A stretch of 10,649 bases of DNA. It comes from JBBSTY01 sp038235385. GTDB taxonomy: Bacteria > Actinomycetota > Acidimicrobiia > Acidimicrobiales > Acidimicrobilacustridaceae. The DNA is taken from the NCBI GenBank assembly GCA_038235385.1, contig JBBSTY010000139.1, positions 1 to 10,649 on the forward strand. Direction: 5' to 3'. Positions 6,101 through 10,649 of the stretch are shown in pieces. A program made the position numbers and the translations under genes. Under the pieces are notes generated by a model. The model saw only the letters and a program-made list of their open reading frames with translations, had not been told where the DNA came from and ran no database searches. Positions within the stretch are counted from its first letter, which is position 1, and every line of letters begins with the position of its first letter.

Positions 6101-6958
6101 TCACTCCCGGGCAGGAGCGGTGACGAAGTCGATGAGCTGCTCGACGGCGCCGACCAGCGGCGGTTCGAGATCGGTCCACCGGGTGACCGAACCGAGGAGC
6201 CGCTTCCAGAAGAGGCGGGGATCGGTGGCCGCACCGGCGCCGAGTGCGGGCCCGACCTGGGCGCAGATCCCGTCCTTCCAGGGCCGACCCTTCGGGATCT
6301 CGGGCCAGGCGTCGATGCCGATCACCGACGGCTTGATCGCGGCCCAGATGTCGACGTACGGGTGCCCGGTGATCAAGACGTCCGGATGGTCGACGGTGGC
6401 CGCCATGCGTGATTCCTTGGAGCGGTCGACGAGGTGGTCGAGCAGGATCCCCAGCCGCCGGTTCGGGCGGGGCCCGAACGATCGCACCACCTCGGTCAGG
6501 TTGTCGGCGCCGTCGAGGACCTCGACCACCACGCCCTCGATGCGGAGGTCGTCGCCCCACACCTTCTCGACGAGCTCGGCGTCGTGCACCCCTTCCACGA
6601 GGAGCCGGCTGGCACGGGCGATGCGCGCCGGCGCGCCGGCGATGGCCACCGAACCGGACGCCGTGCGGGTCGATGCGGCCGATGTCGTCGAGCGGGGAGC
6701 GATGAGGGTCACCTGCGTGCCCCCGACCGTGAACGATCCCTCTCGGAGCTTGGCCACCCGGTCGCGTCCGTCGGATCCACGCACCGTCACGAGGCCCTTG
6801 GCGAGCGACACGACGACACCGGCGACGTTCGTGCCCCGCTCGGCCACCTCGAGACCCGGACGGGCCTCGACCTTCGGGAAGGTGCGGGGGGCCGGTCGTC
6901 CGCCATCGAGATCGATCGGACCGCTGAGGATCCCGTTGCCGTAGAAGCGCTCACCCAT
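6101..6958 (-). CDS. DUF3097 family protein, possible Toprim-like core
   Basis: This 285-residue protein matches DUF3097, a family found chiefly in actinobacteria with no established function. The N-terminus (MGERFYGNGILSG) and a beta-rich domain at about 30-90 precede the conserved core. Core features are TRTASGSVAI (98-107), RLLVEGVHDAELVEKVWGDD (118-137), LGILLDHLVDRSKESR (169-184), LITGHPYVDIWAAIKP (195-210) and a C-terminal DLEPPLVGAVEQLIDFVT (263-280). The VEGxxDA stretch (Glu122, Gly123, Asp126) followed by an LLDHLVD segment (Asp174, Asp178) recalls the glutamate plus DxD arrangement of Toprim domains in primases and topoisomerases. That is inference, and the second motif is not a textbook DxD. 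The ATG at 6958 gives the family-like N-terminus; a GTG at 7015 would add 19 residues rich in Pro and Arg. No strong ribosome site is visible for either. Confidence 0.9.
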   Translation of the reverse strand: MGERFYGNGILSGPIDLDGGRPAPRTFPKVEARPGLEVAERGTNVAGVVVSLAKGLVTVRGSDGRDRVAKLREGSFTVGGTQVTLIAPRSTTSAASTRTASGSVAIAGAPARIARASRLLVEGVHDAELVEKVWGDDLRIEGVVVEVLDGADNLTEVVRSFGPRPNRRLGILLDHLVDRSKESRMAATVDHPDVLITGHPYVDIWAAIKPSVIGIDAWPEIPKGRPWKDGICAQVGPALGAGAATDPRLFWKRLLGSVTRWTDLEPPLVGAVEQLIDFVTAPARE

Positions 6959-7060
6959 GGGCGAGCGAGGGTAGCGAGCGCGGGGGCCGAGGTGGGGGAC
7001 ACCTGGGCGTGCCACGCGCCCGTGCCCGTGCCCGCCGGCGCTCGCGGCGCCCGGCGACCG
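6959..7060. other. GC-rich gap between GGDEF-EAL and DUF3097 genes
   Basis: This 102-base gap lies downstream of the PAS-GGDEF-EAL gene and upstream of DUF3097, both on the minus strand. It contains GC-rich segments able to fold imperfectly, for example around 7034-7056, and a short CGTGCC tandem at about 7019-7031. No T-tract or clear promoter boxes were seen. Confidence 0.35.
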
Positions 7061-8824
7061 TCAACCGGGGACCGGCGCGGGAGCGGCGATCAGGTGACCG
7101 GAGAGCAGGTCGCACCCGAGCTCCACGAGGTGCTGGCGTTGCTCGTCGGTCTCGACGCCGGCAGCCAGGACCTTCTGACCGAGGTCGTGGGCCCGCTCGA
7201 CGATCGCGGCGATCGAGTCCGGCGCGTCGGTGAGGAGCTGGGTCCACGCGGGCGCGAGGCGAACCTCGGAGAACGAGGAACCGAGGTCGTCCAGGTGGTG
7301 GCGGTCCCGGGCACGTGCCGGGTGGCCGTCGGCGGGTCGGTCGTGGGCGAGCGGTTGCATGTCGAGCACGAAACCGACGCCCAGATCGGACACCGCCGCG
7401 AGGGTGTCGCCGATGAGGACCCCGCCGCCCGACACGACCCGTTCCGGGACGAGCATCGCCAGACGACGAGCGTCGAGCGACGAGCGCGCCAGCACCTCCT
7501 GGACGAAGCGATCCACACCCGGATGGCGGAGGAAGCGGGGGCTCACCGACACGTAGAGCCGGTGGAGCTCCGGGAGCGGGGCGAGCGCGGCGGCCGCATC
7601 GCGGAGGATGGCGAGGTCGAGCGAGAAGCTCACCCCGGAGTCCTCGGCGATGGTGAGGAACTGCGCGGCGTCGACCGCGGGACCCTCCGGTCGCAACCAC
7701 CGGGCGAGCGCCTGGACACCGTCGGTCCTTCCGTCCTCGGCGCGGACGACACGCTGGTAGTACGGGACGATGTCGTGGCGGGTGACGGCCACCGCCAGGT
7801 CCTTGAGGGTGACCGAGCGCAGGTCGCGGCCCACCGAGGGTGCCGGCCGGCCGCTGTGCTCGCGTCGGTCGGCCTTGACCTCGTACATGGCCGTGTCGGC
7901 GCGTCCGAGGAGCTGGTCGCCGATCTCGCCGTCGCGGGCCATCGCCGTGCCGATGCTGGCCGAGACGTTGATCGACCGGCCGAGCACCTCGACGGCGGCT
8001 CCTTCGAGGTGGGCCTGGATGTGGGTGACGAGGGTGGCGATCTCGCGCTCGTCGGACACGCCGTCGAAGAGCACGACGAACTGGTCGCCACCCACCCGGG
8101 CGACGGTGTCGATCACCCGCACGGAGTCACGGATGCGCCCGGCGACCTCGACGAGCACGGCGTCGCCCAGGGCGCTGCCGAAGGTGTGGTTGACGGTGCG
8201 CATGTCGTCGAGGTCGATGAAGGCGACGGCGACGTTCCGGCCGGTCCGGGCCGAGCGGCTGCGCGCCTTGCCGAGGTGGTCGAGCAGCAGCGAGCGCGAG
8301 GCCAGGCCGGTGAGCTCGTCGTAGGCGGCAAGCCGGTGGTGCGTCTCGGGGGCGTGTCGCCAGTCGTTGATGTCACGGGCGGTGAGCACCATCCAGGACA
8401 CCTCGCCCCCCGGTTGGGTCTCGCCCACGACGGTGGCCCACATGTCCAGCTGCTCCATCGATCCCCGGATCGGGAGGTAGCCGGTCCAGACGTCTCCGCC
8501 GATGATGCGTGGTCGGATCTGGTCGAAGTAGATGTCGAACCCCTCCTGCGGGAACAGCTCGGCCGTGGTCAGCGGCGCGTCGTGGTCCTCACGCAGGCCG
8601 AGACGGGCCCGAGCCGCACGGTTGAGGTAGACGACGGTTCCCTTGTCGTCGGTGACGCCGACGAGATCCGAGGTGCGCTCGAGGAAGGTCACCAGCCGTT
8701 CGAGCACCGGACCCGCGATGGTGGAGCCGATCGGGTCCGGTTCACCGTCGACGTGTGGGTCACCCGGGTCGAGGGGCGGCGGCGGTCCGGGCGGATCGGG
8801 GTCGTCCCGTCGCGGTGTGGTCAT
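7061..8824 (-). CDS. PAS-GGDEF-EAL protein with degenerate catalytic motifs
   Basis: This 587-residue cytosolic protein has a Pro/Asp-rich N-tail (1-33), a PAS-like sensor domain (about 40-152; LVGVTDDKGTVVYLNRAARA), a GGDEF domain (about 165-322) and an EAL domain (about 340-587). GGDEF enzymes make c-di-GMP and EAL enzymes cleave it. In the GGDEF domain, YDELTGL and DLDDM (Asp204) are kept, but the signature is GGDQF (245-249), with Gln248 in place of the glutamate. An RxxD inhibitory site (Arg236, Asp239) lies exactly five residues before it. In the EAL domain most metal and catalytic positions are changed: QAL for EAL (371-373), VSVS for NLS (Ser426), Leu458 for the ExxE first Glu, LDMQ for DDFG (487-490), and AAGVET for AEGVET (554-559). 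It may therefore bind c-di-GMP rather than turn it over. The ATG at 8824 has AGGAA six bases upstream. No membrane segment is present. Confidence 0.93.
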   Translation of the reverse strand: MTTPRRDDPDPPGPPPPLDPGDPHVDGEPDPIGSTIAGPVLERLVTFLERTSDLVGVTDDKGTVVYLNRAARARLGLREDHDAPLTTAELFPQEGFDIYFDQIRPRIIGGDVWTGYLPIRGSMEQLDMWATVVGETQPGGEVSWMVLTARDINDWRHAPETHHRLAAYDELTGLASRSLLLDHLGKARSRSARTGRNVAVAFIDLDDMRTVNHTFGSALGDAVLVEVAGRIRDSVRVIDTVARVGGDQFVVLFDGVSDEREIATLVTHIQAHLEGAAVEVLGRSINVSASIGTAMARDGEIGDQLLGRADTAMYEVKADRREHSGRPAPSVGRDLRSVTLKDLAVAVTRHDIVPYYQRVVRAEDGRTDGVQALARWLRPEGPAVDAAQFLTIAEDSGVSFSLDLAILRDAAAALAPLPELHRLYVSVSPRFLRHPGVDRFVQEVLARSSLDARRLAMLVPERVVSGGGVLIGDTLAAVSDLGVGFVLDMQPLAHDRPADGHPARARDRHHLDDLGSSFSEVRLAPAWTQLLTDAPDSIAAIVERAHDLGQKVLAAGVETDEQRQHLVELGCDLLSGHLIAAPAPVPG

Positions 8825-8929
8825 GGGCGGTTCCTACCCGGTCGCTCGCCGTCGTGGCACGCACCTCTCGCACGACCAGTGTCGGTCGACAGCGGTGTCT
8901 TGTCCACCGAGGCGCGCCCGGGAGCGGCG
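8825..8929. other. Gap with two short hairpins between ABC ATPase and GGDEF-EAL genes
   Basis: This 105-base gap lies after the ABC ATPase stop and before the PAS-GGDEF-EAL start on the minus strand. CGGTG/CACCG (8893-8897, 8905-8909) and CGACC/GGTCG (8873-8877, 8884-8888) can form two small stems, neither followed by a T-tract. On the minus strand a TGGACA (-35-like) lies 17 bases before GACACT, a poor -10. A promoter here is expected from the gene order but is not proven. Confidence 0.3.
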
Positions 8930-9715
8930 TCACTCGCCGACGAGTTGGCGGATCTTCTCCGCGGTCACCTTGCCGTCGTAGCTGAGCTCGCCGTCGCGCA
9001 GCCCCACGCAACGGGTCGCGACCGGAACCAGATCGAGCTGGTGGGTGGAGCAGATGACCGACGCGCCCTGATCGACGATGTCGCCGAGGACCTCGACGAG
9101 CGTCTCCTGGCCGGGGTTGTCCAAGCCGACGAACGGCTCGTCGATGAGCAGGAGCGAAAAGGGCCGGATCAGCCCGAGGATCAGCGCGGTCTTCTGCTTG
9201 AGGCCACGGCTGAACTTGGCCGGCAGGTCGTCGGCGCGGTGATCGAGGTTGAACATCTCGAGCAGCTCGTCGCCGTAGGACTCCCAGTCCTCGGTGTGGT
9301 GCAGACGGGCGATGTACTCGATGTGCTCGTTGACGGAGAGGTCGTCGTAGAGGATGGGTGCGTCGGGCAGGAACGACGTCGCGGCGCGTGCCTCGACCGA
9401 ACCGATCGGGAACCCGGCGATGCACGCCGCTCCGACGCTCGGCTCGACCAGGCCCGACGTGAGGCCGAGGAAGGTCGACTTCCCGGCGCCGTTGGGGCCC
9501 ACGAGCATGACGAGCTCGCCCGGACCGATCTCGAGGTCGAGTGACACCAACCCGAGACCGTCGCCGTAGTCCTTGCCCAGGTCTGCGGTCTGGAGCAGGA
9601 GCGACGGATCGGGGTCGGCGATCACGGCCGCCTGCTCCTTCTCGGGCTCGAGGGAGGCGAAGAAGCCCTTCTTCTTGGGTTCGGGCTCGGTCTTCTGGGC
9701 GGTCTTCGGGGTCAT
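8930..9715 (-). CDS. ABC-2-type exporter ATP-binding subunit
   Basis: This 261-residue protein is the nucleotide-binding half of an ABC transporter and would power the permease encoded just before it. The Walker A motif is GPNGAGKST (73-81). The Q-loop region reads SFLPDAPILYDDLSV (114-128) with Asp118 where Gln is usual, as in many ABC-2 exporters. The signature is FSRGLKQK (168-175) rather than LSGGQ, also typical of ABC-2 ATPases. Walker B with D-loop is LLLIDEPFVGLD (188-199), and the switch histidine is His225 in STHQ. All catalytic elements needed for ATP hydrolysis are present. An unusual charged N-terminal extension (1-38: Lys, Glu and Pro rich) precedes the domain. The ATG at 9715 overlaps the permease stop by four bases (ATGA), which implies coupling and explains the missing Shine-Dalgarno. 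The cargo is unknown. Confidence 0.93.
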   Translation of the reverse strand: MTPKTAQKTEPEPKKKGFFASLEPEKEQAAVIADPDPSLLLQTADLGKDYGDGLGLVSLDLEIGPGELVMLVGPNGAGKSTFLGLTSGLVEPSVGAACIAGFPIGSVEARAATSFLPDAPILYDDLSVNEHIEYIARLHHTEDWESYGDELLEMFNLDHRADDLPAKFSRGLKQKTALILGLIRPFSLLLIDEPFVGLDNPGQETLVEVLGDIVDQGASVICSTHQLDLVPVATRCVGLRDGELSYDGKVTAEKIRQLVGE

Positions 9716-10649
9716 AGACGTGCCGGTTTCTGATAGCGGAGGTACAGCACCACGCTGGCCGCCAGCATGAACGAGTACCCGATGAGGTTGCTGACGCGGG
9801 TGGTGTCGACGGCGGTCGGATCGCTTCCGGCGGTCAGCAGCGGAGCGAGCGCGAGCAGGACGAGCGCCGGGGGAGCGACGAGGCGGAAGAGTAGGACCCA
9901 GCCCATCATGTCGGCACCGAACCCCGCCATCATCTTGGCCACGTCGGGCGAGCCCATCGCGGTGCTCAGTGCGGCGGCCATCAGCGCCGCGCCGGACACC
10001 GGCACGATCGCCACCGGCAACAGGGCGATGACGACCTCGGGCGGTGCGAACACGAGCGACGCCGCTGCGGCGACGAGGCACATGAGGACCATCATCACGA
10101 ACGCCGCCGGCAGGTGGGCCAGGAGGGTCTTGCCGTGGTCCTGGGGGATGTCGTCCCACCGGGACGGGTGGTCGATCTCCTGGGCCAACGGTTCCACCGC
10201 GTCGTAGCCGGCGATGTAGAGGGCGAGCCCGGCGACGATGAACGCCGGCTTGGCACCCGCCCACGTGAGACCGAGCGCCAGCCCGGCGACCACCGACAAC
10301 ACGATCATCCGTGCGAAGCGCACGAGTGGGAAGCGGAAGTAGCCGCGCCAGTCGCGGCGCCAGATGGCCGGGGTGCGTCCGCCCCGCTTCATCCGGATCC
10401 ACGGGCGGGTGCGAGGGGTCTCCTGGGAGAGCTGGCGCCGCAGCAGGACCACGGTGCGGATGTCCTGCAGCGTGACCGCGAAGCGGAGCTGGGCCACCAG
10501 CCCGGCGCGTCGTCGGGCGTCGTCGATCGAGATCCCGCCGATGCCGGCCACGGCGAGCGGGAGGGCGGCCATCGCCACGATGATGCCGACGATGCCGATG
10601 GGGATGAACGAGATCCCCCAGACGGCCACCGATCCGAGCATGGTCAGCG
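9712..10649 (-). CDS. ABC-2-type exporter permease, 5' end outside the window
   Basis: This is a polytopic membrane protein whose 3' end overlaps the ABC ATPase start, so it is the likely permease partner. From the first in-window ATG (10641) there are 309 residues, with hydrophobic helices at about 5-33, 112-148 (probably two), 176-198, 203-228, 247-270 and 286-302. A large polar stretch (about 38-108) rich in Arg lies between the first helix and the rest, and a loop at about 149-172 (LAQEIDHPSRWDDIP) separates later helices. The frame stays open through the right edge, and no ribosome site is visible just before the ATG, so the true start is probably beyond 10649. No recognised permease family motif was seen; the assignment rests on topology and the ATGA overlap. 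Confidence 0.78.
   Translation of the reverse strand, partial: LTMLGSVAVWGISFIPIGIVGIIVAMAALPLAVAGIGGISIDDARRRAGLVAQLRFAVTLQDIRTVVLLRRQLSQETPRTRPWIRMKRGGRTPAIWRRDWRGYFRFPLVRFARMIVLSVVAGLALGLTWAGAKPAFIVAGLALYIAGYDAVEPLAQEIDHPSRWDDIPQDHGKTLLAHLPAAFVMMVLMCLVAAAASLVFAPPEVVIALLPVAIVPVSGAALMAAALSTAMGSPDVAKMMAGFGADMMGWVLLFRLVAPPALVLLALAPLLTAGSDPTAVDTTRVSNLIGYSFMLAASVVLYLRYQKPARL

Noticed and set aside
4365..6944. A plus-strand open frame of 859 codons
   Set aside because: It is antisense to the epimerase start, the membrane protein, LapA and DUF3097 genes, has an Asp/Gly/Arg-biased low-complexity product and no recognisable domain. Such long antisense frames arise readily in GC-rich DNA because stop codons are rare.
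7005..7031. Short CGTGCC tandem and GC-rich folds taken as a possible repeat array
   Set aside because: Only two to three imperfect units of six bases, expected by chance at this GC content; no spacer pattern of a CRISPR or regulatory array.
6434..9544. A plus-strand open frame of 1036 codons
   Set aside because: It runs antisense through DUF3097, the PAS-GGDEF-EAL gene and part of the ABC ATPase. Its translation is biased and domain-free, while the minus-strand frames give clear conserved proteins.

Overview
The window is a very GC-rich chromosomal segment with dense, mostly minus-strand genes, short intergenic gaps and GTG starts. A DUF3097 protein (a family known mainly from actinobacteria), a DUF4349 lipoprotein and a GT-A/SDR/membrane glycosyltransferase cluster point to a high-GC actinomycetote, possibly of the Acidimicrobiia type. 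That placement is inference from gene content and base composition; no rRNA or other marker gene is present. There are no tRNAs, rRNAs, CRISPR arrays, insertion sequences or phage genes.

Layout. Positions 1-59 contain only C and G in long homopolymer runs and look like an assembly or read artefact at a contig end. A crotonase-family gene (124-837, minus) diverges from a DUF4349 lipoprotein gene (970-1914, plus) across a 132-base gap. That gap holds a perfect 8-bp inverted repeat and an ECF-sigma-like promoter candidate. A family 2 glycosyltransferase (about 1983-2633, plus) follows and converges with a four-gene minus-strand run. In transcription order the run is a small LapA/DUF1049 membrane protein (6016-5789), a multi-pass membrane protein that may be a GT-C glycosyltransferase (5807-4437), an NAD-dependent epimerase/dehydratase with a Cys-rich insertion (4399-3332), and a DUF2064/CofC-like GT-A protein (3335-2670). 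The last pair share a GTGA stop/start overlap, so they are probably translationally coupled.

Further right, all on the minus strand, are a DUF3097 protein with a possible Toprim-like core (6958-6101), a PAS-GGDEF-EAL protein whose two catalytic sites are both degenerate but whose inhibitory c-di-GMP site looks intact (8824-7061), and an ABC-2-type exporter. The exporter's ATPase (9715-8930) overlaps its permease (9712 to beyond the right edge) by ATGA.

How they may work together. The two GT-A proteins, the epimerase and the polytopic protein look like parts of one surface-glycan or glycolipid pathway: a sugar-nucleotide modifying enzyme, cytosolic transferases and a membrane transferase. No member has a proven substrate here. 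The c-di-GMP-like protein and the ABC exporter are separate units; nothing in the sequence ties them to the glycan cluster except proximity. The strongest leads are the doubly degenerate GGDEF-EAL protein, the metal-site-like insertion in the epimerase, the glycan cluster as a unit, and the inverted repeat upstream of the lipoprotein gene.
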